A stretch of DNA of 64,000 nucleotides, taken from NCBI GenBank assembly GCA_905480145.1, contig CAJQPA010000005.1:1-64000 (forward strand), read 5' to 3'. The stretch is from an uncultured Flavobacteriales bacterium. GTDB taxonomy: Bacteria > Bacteroidota > Bacteroidia > Flavobacteriales_D > Crocinitomicaceae. The position numbers and the translations under genes are program-made. Below are positions 52,665-63,100 of this stretch, piece by piece. Position 1 is the stretch's first letter. The number at the start of each line of letters is the position of its first letter. The notes below the pieces were generated by a model. That model saw only the letters and a list, made by a program, of their open reading frames with translations, was not told the origin of the DNA and searched no databases.

Positions 52665-55600
52665 TCTCCTCTAATTCAAATTGTGACTCCACTACTTCTA
52701 TAGCTTCTAATGCAAATTTACGAAATTGTGATTGAATTTCTTCTATATCTTCATCAACTACATCATAAATTCTTAATTCCAGACCGTCTGCAGTTTCTTT
52801 AAAATCTCTTTGATAAGAAAAACGCAATAACCAATCCATAAGATCTCCAGGTATTGTTCCACCCTCAATTGACACAGATAAAATCTTAGTATCTAGTTGT
52901 TGAAGCTCAGAAAGAGGAATATAAACTGTATCAATATCATCCTTAAAATTATACAGTCTAGGCAAATCATCTTCGTTTTTATAGATAACTGATTTCACGC
53001 GTTGATCAAGCTCATCAAAATAAAATGCTCCTTCCGCGTTATACCGATTTAAAACATCTCTCGGGAATTCACTAAATTGTTTTTTAGTCACAATCTGAAT
53101 TCTATCTGTTGACAATTTCTCAACTTCTAATAATGGTATCATGTTTTCTGAAGAAACAGAATCTGTGCGAACTGCAATTTTAGTGGTTGGTTCTTCAATA
53201 AACTCAGTTTCCAATGTACCCAATTCAGATTGAAGAATTCCTTTTCCTTCTTTTTTAAGAAGTTGCTGAGCAGACCATAATGAAATTCTTTGTCCTTTAT
53301 AATATGCTACAACAAACGCTCCTCGAATTCCTCTTTTTAAAGCTTCATCTCTTCTAGGTTCTGCTTCTTTAATAGAATTATATAACCCAGTATTATATCG
53401 AATTTGGCCTGTTGGCAAACGAACAGTGCTTAACTCTGGAAGATTATACACCACAGCAGCGCTAACGGGTCTATTGAACACGCCTATCTGAACGGTGAAA
53501 AACAATCCTTGCATCATTTCAATTGCATCCGCTTTCGATGCTCCTGGTGCTTGATTGTAGGATGCTTCATCTACAGCTGGGATTTCAGTCGTTAATGGTA
53601 TACCTAATTTTTCTGCGGTTTTTTCTGCGACTTCAACAAGTAATTCGTTTGTTCCTTTTGGCACACAAGTTCCAGAAGCTTCAAGTCTTCTTGCATTACC
53701 AAACGAAATTCGTTCTCCATCACAGTAGGCCACAACAAAGGCATCAGAATATCCTAATCCGCGAATATCAGATCTTGCTTGAGTAACTTTATCACTGCTA
53801 TTGAAAAATCCTGCCATATAACGTGTAACGTTTGTTCCAGCAATTTTCTCTCCAGAAACAGGGCTAAATTCTTTGTATAAATTTTGAGGTATTGGTTTTG
53901 CGAAAGCTCCAATTTGAACACGGTAAACTAATCCACTTGGGCTTTCAACATCTACAGGTATAGGGTTGGCTTCAGAATATGTGCTTTCAGTATTGGTGTT
54001 CATTGCAAAGCCTTCTGCCGGCAACTGAATCAATGTCGCTATAGCAATTGCTTGAATAGGCTTTATACTTCTAGCAACCAGGTTTTGCATTTTCATAGCC
54101 TGTTCTTCGTTCTTTGGTAATAATTCATCTGCAGCATACTTCTCTTGGATTAAATCCACTTTCAGTTGGTCAATATTAGTGTTTAATTCTTTAATTAATA
54201 CAATATTAGAATCAATTTTACCTTTGTTTTCCTCTGGAGTATTCTGAGCAATTAAAGCATTTGTAGCAATAATTTTCTTTCTCAATTCTTGTTCTAACAG
54301 ACTTATTTTTCTTTCTGTATCCAAGGCAATAGTTCCTTTTTCGAAATACTCTTTGTACTCCTCTTCACCAGCCATTTGTCTTTCATCATTAAAAGAAATG
54401 ATTTCATCAACAGACTTAGGATTGATCACTGGGCTCGTTGGAGTATCTGCCAAGAGTAACTCTTCGACCGTTCTCAATTCTTCTTCCAATAAAGATTTTT
54501 CTGAAATTAAACGGGCTTGTTTTACTTCAAGATTTGGAAGATCTCTTTTCTTAGCATCTTTGATTTCATCCCCTAAAGCAATAATTGAAGTTGTCAGTTC
54601 TCCAATTTGAACAGAAAAGGTTCTCTTTCTTTTTTGAAGTTCTTCTTGAGTCATTAAGGAAATATTTTCTCGGTCTTCTATTTCCTTTCGCTGCTCATTG
54701 GCGACTGTTCTTGCAATATTGGTATTAGTAAGTTCTTGACGCTCATTTATTTGATTCGTGAGAAATACTTTTTCTTCATCCGATTTAGCCGCCTCAACCT
54801 CTTTAATTAAAAGTCCAATTTCGGTTTGAGCATTTTCATTTGCGTCAATTGCTTTATCAATGACTGTGTTGTCTTCAGCCCCTTTATTGATTTCATCTAA
54901 TTCGGATGACAATTCTTTATTGATCTGGTTTTTCTCATTGATTTGATCAATAGATGAAATTGGAGAAGCTGGTTCTATAAACTCTTGTTCAAGCTCACCA
55001 ACTGTAACGTTGATTCTTCTTCTTTTCTGTTGAATCATTCCCAACTCTTCAGAAAGAATATCTTTATTATTCGACAATTGCTCTGTTTCACCTCCAGACT
55101 CAATCTCTTTATTGATTTGTTCTATTTCTGATTCAAGCTGATTTTCATATGTCTCTAAAATTTGATCTTGCTCTTTTAAAGCCTCCAGTTCATTATGTTC
55201 AGCATCAATTTGAGACACGTTTTCACCAAGAATATCAGTACGTAAAGATTCTATGAATTCATTCTCATTAGTCGGTTGCACGGCAAGTTGATTAGAAGCA
55301 TTGATCGCTTGGGTCTCACGGTTTTTACTTTGTCCAAGTGCTTTTTCTAAAGCCATTTCTTCCAACTCTATAGAGACAGACCAACTGCGGGTTATTGCTT
55401 TCTTTTTTGATGCAATTTCCTTGGTTAGCTTTTCTTGAAGTTCTCTTTCTCTATCTGCAAGCTGTTCAAACTTGTCACGTGCATTTTCATCATTGATTTT
55501 TGCAATGTCAGCGATATAATCTTTATCCGTCTGTGAAATAACTAGCTGCACTTCTTCTTCTCCGATTGAATTTCTTAAATTCTCTACATACTCTTCTCTT

Positions 55601-58600
55601 CTAGAATCATTTGATCCTTCCATCGCTTCAACTATTTCCAATTGCTCTTCTAAAGAAGTGCTCTCTGGTTGACGCTTAATATTAGTTTGAAGCTCCACTT
55701 TCTTATCCGATAGTTTTGCAGCCAAAGAATTAATGATTTCTAACAATGCCTTATTTTTCTCAATTCGCGAAAGGTCAGATTCTTCAATTTTCTGAATTTC
55801 ATCATCAAAAGGTAAAATCAATTCTTTTTCCAACTCTTGCTTAGCGTCAACTGATGCGATCGGTTCATTCACATTATTTTCACTCTCAATGATTTGAGCT
55901 CGTTCGGCTATTGTATTTTCTTTCTTTGAAATCAATTCATCTAGCTTCTCAATGCGATCAATCAAATTTCTATCCTCTGGTTTATCATTTAATTTTTCTT
56001 GTGACTTTTCTTTATCCAAAATGATTTTCGCTAAGGTTTTTTCATCAACCTCTTGTAATTCAACTAATTTCTCATTGTCACTAAGTACATCGTTGGATTC
56101 AATTTTTTCGATATCACGGTCATAATTTTTAGCAATTTCAGAGAAAATTTCATCCGTTGAAGGAGTATCCATTGTTAAATTATTCAACACTTCAATCTCA
56201 GATTTATAATTTTCAATTGCCCTTCTTTTATCCTGAATTAATTCTGTCAATTTTTCATTCCTATCTTCTATTAATTTATTTTGAGGATCTGAACTTAACT
56301 TCTCTTCTGTAATCTCTTTTTCTTGAATTATTTTAGCTAAAACATTTTCGTCTAACTCTCTCAAACCGTCCAAAACCATAATTTCAGTCAAGGATTCATC
56401 ATCCTTAATACGCTTTATTTCGCTTTCATAACCTTGCGTAATCTCCGCTAATATTTCACTAGCCGTTGAGGGATCGGACTCTGTTTGTTCTCCAGTATCA
56501 ACTTGAGGTTTCCGGTCAACAATTGCTTCTTCTTTTTCTTTAATTAATTCTGAAATTAATTCCTTTTTCACTTTTAATTCTGAATTCGTTGGATCTTGAT
56601 CAATTTCTTTTTGAACATTATTCAACGCCTTTTCCAATTCAGAAATCGTTTTTCGATCAATAGTTTGAAGGTTTTCCATCTTCTCACTAAAAGAAAGAGA
56701 TTTATCGTTTTCAACATTATCTATTTGCTCTTCATAATTCTCTACTATCTCGCTTAACATATCTTCTTTTGTCAAAGCAATATTAGTTGGTGTTTCGCTA
56801 TTTTTTAACTCTGCGATGCGTTCATTGTGTACTTTATTTTCTTCTATGGCATTAATCTTTAGTGTCTCCAACTGATTCAGTTCTTCCTTAATCTCGACAT
56901 TTTCAGGCGAGTCTCCCAATTCTGTTTCTAGTTCACCTATTCGGTTATTAAGAGTTTCTATAGCACTTAAATTAGTTTTAAACAACGCCTCTTCTTTTTC
57001 TAAATCACTTTTAGATTGATCTGCAAGAATCGATTCCTTTTCATTACTAATCTTTTTAGAAATATTTTCAATTTGGCTCACATGTTCTATCCTCGGAACT
57101 GATGCGTCAGGAACATAATTAGGATTTAATTCAGGATGTTCTTTTTCTATTTCAAGAAGTTCATTTTCAAAAGAGGCAATATCATTTTCATCTGAAACAT
57201 CTTCACCAATTTTTAGAGAAGCAATGACTTCTTGTCCATTAACCGCAACTGATGCATCATTTAGCATGGCACTTTGGAGAGAAGCTATGTTATTGTCAAT
57301 AACACTTAATTTTTCATTTTTTCTGTTTATCCTATCAGAAGTAGTATTAATTACTTCATCAAGTAAATCGATTTCGGCTTCATTTTCAGCTATTTCATTT
57401 CTAATTGCTTCAGCTTCTTTCTTTTTAGCATTCGAAAGTTTGTTGTTAAGAATAATATTCTTCCCATTTAAAACTTCTTTAGATTCTTCGTAGCCTAAAA
57501 CCTCTTTTCGGAGTTTTGAAACATCTTCAGTCATAGCTACGCTCTGATCTATCAAATTCTGTACAATTGCATCAGGAGATTCGCTTTTTATTTTTTGAAT
57601 TAAGTCTTTATTGTCTGCCAATAACTTCAATGCCTCAGCCTCTTTATCTTGCCCTAATAATGTATTGAATTCATTTTCAAGAGAAGAAATGTTTTGGTTT
57701 GATGGTTTCTTTATCGTTCTTAAAGATTCATTTTTCAATATTTCTAAACCTACAATTTCTTCAGATAATTGATTTATCTCAAGCTCTAGTGTCAATGCAT
57801 CCGAGAGGAGCTCATGTTTTCTAGCCACATCAACCTCATTATTTGCTTGAGTAACTAATTCGTCTTGTTTCTCTTTTATCTCCCTGATTTCATTTGCTTT
57901 AGCTACAATTTCAGCGTTCAGGTTACTCTCGATATTCTCAACCTTTTCCTCTTTTAATTGCTCTGTAATAGCCAAATCTTCTAATTGCTCACTTACTTCG
58001 CGCATTGTCATATCTGAAAACCCCAATTCAGAGAGTACTTTATTCCGCATTTGTTGGGCATCTAATTCTTTTAGATCAAATTTATCGACATTGACATCAA
58101 GGGTAGATCGCTTTCGAATAACTTCTGCCATCATTGCCTCTGCTCCTTCGACACTTTCATCAAATAAATTGATGATTTTCACAACCTCTTCGCCATCAAT
58201 ATTGGCGTGCATTGTCTTTTGTTTTAAGGGTCTGAATTCATCTAAAAAAGGTACTTCAACTACAAACTTATAGATGTTCTCGCTACCTCCCACTTCAACC
58301 TCATAATTATACTTTCCGCCTTTGGGAAAGACAAATGAATATTTACCCGTTTCATTGGATTTGATTTGTCCTATCTCTTCATTGTTCGTAAATGAAGTTA
58401 TACGAACGTTCATTTCTTTATTATCAGGATTAATTTCAGAAAGGAAATCTCCCATAACAATAACTTCACGAATAGGAACCCTTGCAACTCTAACATTATA
58501 AACATGAAGTTTGCCATCTTGTGATTGTCTGGCTGAAGCAAAATAAGCATTCTGAAAAGTTGAATCTACCACATAAAATAAATCATCATCCGGCGAACTG

Positions 58601-59499
58601 ATTGCAAAATCAACATTTTCAACTTTCTCAAAACTACCAGTCTCATGATTCAATCTTCCCATAAAAACATCATAACCTCCCATTGAGTTATGACCTTTAG
58701 AGCTAAAGAACAAAAAATCTCCTGATGAATGCATAAAAGGAAAATCTTCATCTTCATTCGTGTTAACTTCTCCTAATATTTTTTGTGAATCACCCCACTC
58801 GTTATTTGGCAACCTTCGCCTAACATAAATGTCCTTGCCCGACGCAACGTTATCTCCGTAACTTGAATAATAAATAGCTTGGGCATTTGGAGGATAGTGA
58901 ATTATTGGAGTGTGACCTTTCTTTTTATCAATTTTAGATTGAAATTCTTCAGACACAAGAATATTACCACCTACAGTTTGCATATTCTGGTACAACCTAA
59001 AAAACTTGGCTTTATCAATTTCTTTTTTTTCTGAAACTACAATGTCAGTAAATGTGGTCAACAATCGTTTTCCATTATTACACATTTGAATCTCACGTTC
59101 GACGTTATAACGATCATCTTTTTTTGATCTCTTATTTATGTACAGATTATAATACTTTATGGCTGAATTAAATTCAAAATTTAGATGAAGTGCTTTTCCA
59201 TAAAAATAGAAAGCTCTAGGTTCTGGATTGCTTTGTTTTACTGCAAAATCCAAATAACGTAGCGCGTCTTTCTTTTTATAAGAATTGAATAATAGACACG
59301 TTCCGTATTGATAATTGTAATTGCCGTCTGATGGATTTAATGAGATTAAACGTAAAAATAAAGACGTAGCTTCCACGTATTGTTCATTTTCAAACAATTT
59401 GTTCGCATCTTCTTTTATCTCTATCTCAGTTTGGCAAAATGACCAGACTGAAAGAAACAAGAATAGAACCGTGTGAATAATATGCCCTCTTTTCTTCAT
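52657..59499 (-). CDS. Giant PorE-like, coiled-coil and SPOR-domain protein
   Basis: 2280 residues in one open frame. A signal peptide ends about residue 22 (SVWSFCQ). TPR-type helices follow (about 30-165), then a PD40/WD40-like propeller (about 190-360; AIYYSSYG, FLFFSSKGHNSMGGYDVFMG) and a regulatory beta domain (about 365-430). A coiled coil of ~1300 residues (about 480-1800) contains 5-6 tandem repeats of ~95 residues. Two SPOR-like domains come next (about 1853-1935 and 1996-2075; YRVQIGAF, DAFVVAYCDGERIS, FTVQIGVF, GAFVVAYYKGQRIS), then a unique C-terminus. The front half resembles T9SS PorE, but the OmpA-like anchor is missing. Function unknown; predicted periplasmic and peptidoglycan-associated. 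Confidence 0.85.
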   Translation of the reverse strand: MKKRGHIIHTVLFLFLSVWSFCQTEIEIKEDANKLFENEQYVEATSLFLRLISLNPSDGNYNYQYGTCLLFNSYKKKDALRYLDFAVKQSNPEPRAFYFYGKALHLNFEFNSAIKYYNLYINKRSKKDDRYNVEREIQMCNNGKRLLTTFTDIVVSEKKEIDKAKFFRLYQNMQTVGGNILVSEEFQSKIDKKKGHTPIIHYPPNAQAIYYSSYGDNVASGKDIYVRRRLPNNEWGDSQKILGEVNTNEDEDFPFMHSSGDFLFFSSKGHNSMGGYDVFMGRLNHETGSFEKVENVDFAISSPDDDLFYVVDSTFQNAYFASARQSQDGKLHVYNVRVARVPIREVIVMGDFLSEINPDNKEMNVRITSFTNNEEIGQIKSNETGKYSFVFPKGGKYNYEVEVGGSENIYKFVVEVPFLDEFRPLKQKTMHANIDGEEVVKIINLFDESVEGAEAMMAEVIRKRSTLDVNVDKFDLKELDAQQMRNKVLSELGFSDMTMREVSEQLEDLAITEQLKEEKVENIESNLNAEIVAKANEIREIKEKQDELVTQANNEVDVARKHELLSDALTLELEINQLSEEIVGLEILKNESLRTIKKPSNQNISSLENEFNTLLGQDKEAEALKLLADNKDLIQKIKSESPDAIVQNLIDQSVAMTEDVSKLRKEVLGYEESKEVLNGKNIILNNKLSNAKKKEAEAIRNEIAENEAEIDLLDEVINTTSDRINRKNEKLSVIDNNIASLQSAMLNDASVAVNGQEVIASLKIGEDVSDENDIASFENELLEIEKEHPELNPNYVPDASVPRIEHVSQIENISKKISNEKESILADQSKSDLEKEEALFKTNLSAIETLNNRIGELETELGDSPENVEIKEELNQLETLKINAIEENKVHNERIAELKNSETPTNIALTKEDMLSEIVENYEEQIDNVENDKSLSFSEKMENLQTIDRKTISELEKALNNVQKEIDQDPTNSELKVKKELISELIKEKEEAIVDRKPQVDTGEQTESDPSTASEILAEITQGYESEIKRIKDDESLTEIMVLDGLRELDENVLAKIIQEKEITEEKLSSDPQNKLIEDRNEKLTELIQDKRRAIENYKSEIEVLNNLTMDTPSTDEIFSEIAKNYDRDIEKIESNDVLSDNEKLVELQEVDEKTLAKIILDKEKSQEKLNDKPEDRNLIDRIEKLDELISKKENTIAERAQIIESENNVNEPIASVDAKQELEKELILPFDDEIQKIEESDLSRIEKNKALLEIINSLAAKLSDKKVELQTNIKRQPESTSLEEQLEIVEAMEGSNDSRREEYVENLRNSIGEEEVQLVISQTDKDYIADIAKINDENARDKFEQLADRERELQEKLTKEIASKKKAITRSWSVSIELEEMALEKALGQSKNRETQAINASNQLAVQPTNENEFIESLRTDILGENVSQIDAEHNELEALKEQDQILETYENQLESEIEQINKEIESGGETEQLSNNKDILSEELGMIQQKRRRINVTVGELEQEFIEPASPISSIDQINEKNQINKELSSELDEINKGAEDNTVIDKAIDANENAQTEIGLLIKEVEAAKSDEEKVFLTNQINERQELTNTNIARTVANEQRKEIEDRENISLMTQEELQKRKRTFSVQIGELTTSIIALGDEIKDAKKRDLPNLEVKQARLISEKSLLEEELRTVEELLLADTPTSPVINPKSVDEIISFNDERQMAGEEEYKEYFEKGTIALDTERKISLLEQELRKKIIATNALIAQNTPEENKGKIDSNIVLIKELNTNIDQLKVDLIQEKYAADELLPKNEEQAMKMQNLVARSIKPIQAIAIATLIQLPAEGFAMNTNTESTYSEANPIPVDVESPSGLVYRVQIGAFAKPIPQNLYKEFSPVSGEKIAGTNVTRYMAGFFNSSDKVTQARSDIRGLGYSDAFVVAYCDGERISFGNARRLEASGTCVPKGTNELLVEVAEKTAEKLGIPLTTEIPAVDEASYNQAPGASKADAIEMMQGLFFTVQIGVFNRPVSAAVVYNLPELSTVRLPTGQIRYNTGLYNSIKEAEPRRDEALKRGIRGAFVVAYYKGQRISLWSAQQLLKKEGKGILQSELGTLETEFIEEPTTKIAVRTDSVSSENMIPLLEVEKLSTDRIQIVTKKQFSEFPRDVLNRYNAEGAFYFDELDQRVKSVIYKNEDDLPRLYNFKDDIDTVYIPLSELQQLDTKILSVSIEGGTIPGDLMDWLLRFSYQRDFKETADGLELRIYDVVDEDIEEIQSQFRKFALEAIEVVESQFELEEND

Positions 59500-59544
59500 T
59501 TATTTATATACGCAACCCATTTTACATGATACGTTACAGTACGT

Positions 59545-60168
59545 TTATTTATTAAAAAGGTTCATTTTGTTCTCTGTTCCGCTCAATAGTCTACCAATAT
59601 TTTTACGATGGGCAAAAATAACAGCAAAACTTAAAATTATGCTAAAAGCGATTAGAAATGGAGAAGTCGCACCAAAAATGAATATTACAGAAATCGGAAA
59701 ACTGATAGCCCCAACAATAGCACCGAGTGAAACATAATTAGAGCTAATAAAAAAGATTAAGAACAAAAGAATACATATTCCTGCAGCCTGAGGATGAACA
59801 CCTATGATCACACCTAAAGATGTAGCTACTCCCTTTCCTCCATTAAATCCTGCAAAAATGGGAAGAACATGTCCCACTACGGAAATCAATGCACATACCA
59901 ATTGAATTTCAATTAATTTATCACTACCCCATTGATGATCTAATAAAATATACGGCAGCAATACTGCAATTAACCCTTTAAATATATCAATGGTTAGCAC
60001 TATAATTCCTGGTTTTTTACCCAAAACACGAAACGTGTTGGTTGCCCCAGCATTATTGCTTCCATGTTCACGAACATCTAATCCATATTTGGCTTTACCT
60101 AGCCACACTGCTGTTGGTATAGACCCCAATAAATAAGCAATAATTCCAAAAAGTATTAGTTCATTCAT
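59545..60168 (-). CDS. plsY: Acyl phosphate:glycerol-3-phosphate acyltransferase
   Basis: 207 residues with five to seven transmembrane helices. PlsY transfers acyl groups from acyl phosphate to glycerol 3-phosphate, the first step of phospholipid synthesis. The family motifs are GSIPTAVWLGK (about 16-26), REHGSNNAGATNTFRVLG (about 34-51) and FNGGKGVATSLG (about 108-119). Inner membrane. The start codon shares one base with the stop of the upstream large gene (TAATG), so they are coupled. The giant gene follows 45 nt downstream. Confidence 0.96.
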   Translation of the reverse strand: MNELILFGIIAYLLGSIPTAVWLGKAKYGLDVREHGSNNAGATNTFRVLGKKPGIIVLTIDIFKGLIAVLLPYILLDHQWGSDKLIEIQLVCALISVVGHVLPIFAGFNGGKGVATSLGVIIGVHPQAAGICILLFLIFFISSNYVSLGAIVGAISFPISVIFIFGATSPFLIAFSIILSFAVIFAHRKNIGRLLSGTENKMNLFNK

Positions 60169-63100
60169 TATTCTGCAAATAAGCCCATGAACTTGCCTAA
60201 ATAGGCATTGTTGTTCGTGGATTCAAATTTAAAATTCTTTTTCTTTCTCTTGTCTTCTTTCATTTCAGTTAACTTAGTTTGCATTTCAACATCACCCGTT
60301 TTTATTTTTAAGGTTCCATTTTTCTTCTCCATTGAATAATGCATGAAGTAATCTCTTCCTCCTGGAATGTTTATATACATAGAGAATTTATCACTTGGTG
60401 TTTTTGAATAGTATTGCTGAAAAAAGGCTTTGAAAGGAACATATTTCATGACAGGGACATTATACATTGATACTAGCACTGCAGCTTCAACATTAGTAAT
60501 TAATCCCTTGTCTTGAGAATCTCTATCATATGAGCTCAATTTTAATCCAGAAATCGTTATTGATTTTTCCAAACAGTTCGGAAGTCTTTTAACAGCTCCT
60601 AAACGAATAAATTCATCTTTCAATTTATCTGCAGCTTTTTGGTCTTCCCACTCTACCACAGCCATTTCTAGTTTAGTAGAATTAAAGTCCATTGGTTTAA
60701 GCTCTTCAATCTCATTGATTCTTTTAGCTACGTCCTGAAAAATTCCTTTATCCATAGCCATATCAAATCTTGAGGTTAAATCCATTGAGGTTTCTCCTGT
60801 AGTTTGATTGTAACTAATCGTACCAACACTCTCTACAATTGCATCTCCATAATTCATCCCCAAATCAATAACTCCCATTCCATTTAAAGAACAACTTTCG
60901 GTATGAAGAGCCAAATAATTCCCTTTCTCATTCATATTAATGAGCTTCTCACGTGAACCAATTTCAAATTGATTTGCACCATAGTTATATTGTAAGTAAC
61001 CATTTGATGTCATAACTATTTGGTCATTTTTATCCACTAAAGAAGAAAGAAAGGTCGGATACAACTTTAAACTATCAGTCGATGGAGAATCTCTCCAAAC
61101 AATACCAGCGGAAATAATTTCGCCATTTAAATCCTTCATTTTATTAGCAACAGGAATTTGAATATTCTTAGGGTCTATTTCAGACTCAAAAGCCATCCAA
61201 TTCCTATCAAACTTTTCACAGCCATGATTAATCCGTGTGGCACCTGTAAATGATATCAGAGGATTAGCCGCAGCTACCGATACTTTCCCATAATAATCAA
61301 ACTCATTACTTAACTTGAAACTCGTTTCAGCCGCTATTTCGCCAGATGCTCTTGTTTGAAAAGCCGTATCCAAACCAATATTATTCATGGAGATATAAGT
61401 TACATTACTATCCATGTCAAAGTATGGATACATACCGGAAGCTTCGTAGTCTCTTCTCGCCTTAATAGACACATCCGCTTTTTCAAACTTATGATACTTC
61501 GTTATATAATTGGCAACTATCTTCGCATTCTTTAACTTATCGAGCTTTGCCTTTTTACGAACAGTCAATTTCATACTATCTGGAAATATTCTAGCATCTG
61601 CAATGTCTATGTATTCAACTTTATCACAAAAAATTGTTTTCGCTTTTAAATCGAATTTGGCTTTCGGCGCTCTAAATTGAAGAGAATCTTGTTTTGGATG
61701 CATTGAGTAAAAGTTAGGTCCAACTAGATCAACTCCAGAATTAATTGCAATTTCTTTATCCGCCTTTTTCTGCATCTCTATAGACAATTCATCCATCAAC
61801 CAGGTAAACATGTCCATTCTGCACATGTACTGATTTACTGGGAAATATACTTCTGATTCACCCGCATTAGATTTAAATTTACCGTTTCTATCTCTAAAAG
61901 AAACATGTGCGTTTACATTATCTGTTTTAAACGCTAAAGCATTTTCATTAATATCGTCACTTTCATTCTTCAAACTAAAACCGGCAGTATCTGAATCAAT
62001 ATCATACCTTGAATACTTGAAATTATCAGAGATGAGAGTAGCCGTTGCAAATGACATCAATCCCCTACCCGTTAATCCTTCTGGGCGAACAAAAGCTATT
62101 CCTTTCAGGGTGGCTTCACTATCATAAAATTGCATCTCATTCTTAGGAGTTGATTGTGCTTTTAACACATTATCTTTTGGCACATAAGTAATGTATGCAT
62201 CGATACCAATAACATCTGGAAACTCAACCCCCGATTCAACAGGCTTGTTCTCAAACTGAGCAATTCCAACAGTAGAATCTGGCAAAAAAGTTAACGCTTT
62301 AGACACAGAAGTTGATTGAACAAAATTAATCGTACCCGCACCTTGCAATCCATTATTTGAAAGAACTATTTTGTTTTCAAATTTTGCACCAGTTCCATAA
62401 AAATCTAGACCTCCCTCAGGTGCTTTAGTTACGAAACCAAATGAATAATCTGGCATTATTTTCAACTCTTCCGTAATCTTAGGGAATATTCCAGCAGAAG
62501 TTAACTCACCTTTTAATCTAAACGTTGTTTCTTCAAAACTATTTAAACTATCTCTTTCAAAAGGATTAACAGTATAGTAGAAACGTGTGCTATCGTATGC
62601 ACCCCTGTATATATCCTTATCATTATAATATACCTTTGTAGAATTATCAGAAACTAGTTTCGGATACATTCCAAAATCTAAATTTTTCCCCGACTTATTA
62701 TTTACATCGTCAATTAATATTTCTCCTGAAACACCAAAAATGCTGCTCACCATCGCAATAGACTTTTCACTATCCTGCTTCCTCATTGGTCGGACTCTAA
62801 ATAGTGCTTCTTCAGTACTCAATAATTTGAATTTATAATCACCGTAATCAAATAATGCTGCCTTAGTATTCACCTCTAACTTTCCAGCATTAATCCATCC
62901 AGCAAAATTAAAATTTCTATTTTTTTTGATTTTGACTGTACTATTCGTTGGAAAAGCAACTGTATTTTTCGCCTTAGAGATCAACACTTTATCAATGGCC
63001 TCAAGGTCTAAATCAAAAGTCACAAGACTCATAACCCCAAAATTCTTCATGAGACGCCGCTCACTATTTTGCTTATTATAACTCTTTTGAACTGATGATA

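Noticed and set aside
52657-59499. Assembly chimaera or frameshift fusion producing the 2280-residue frame
   Set aside because: The frame is continuous, starts with a signal peptide, overlaps clpS in a coupled way and keeps one composition throughout the coiled coil.
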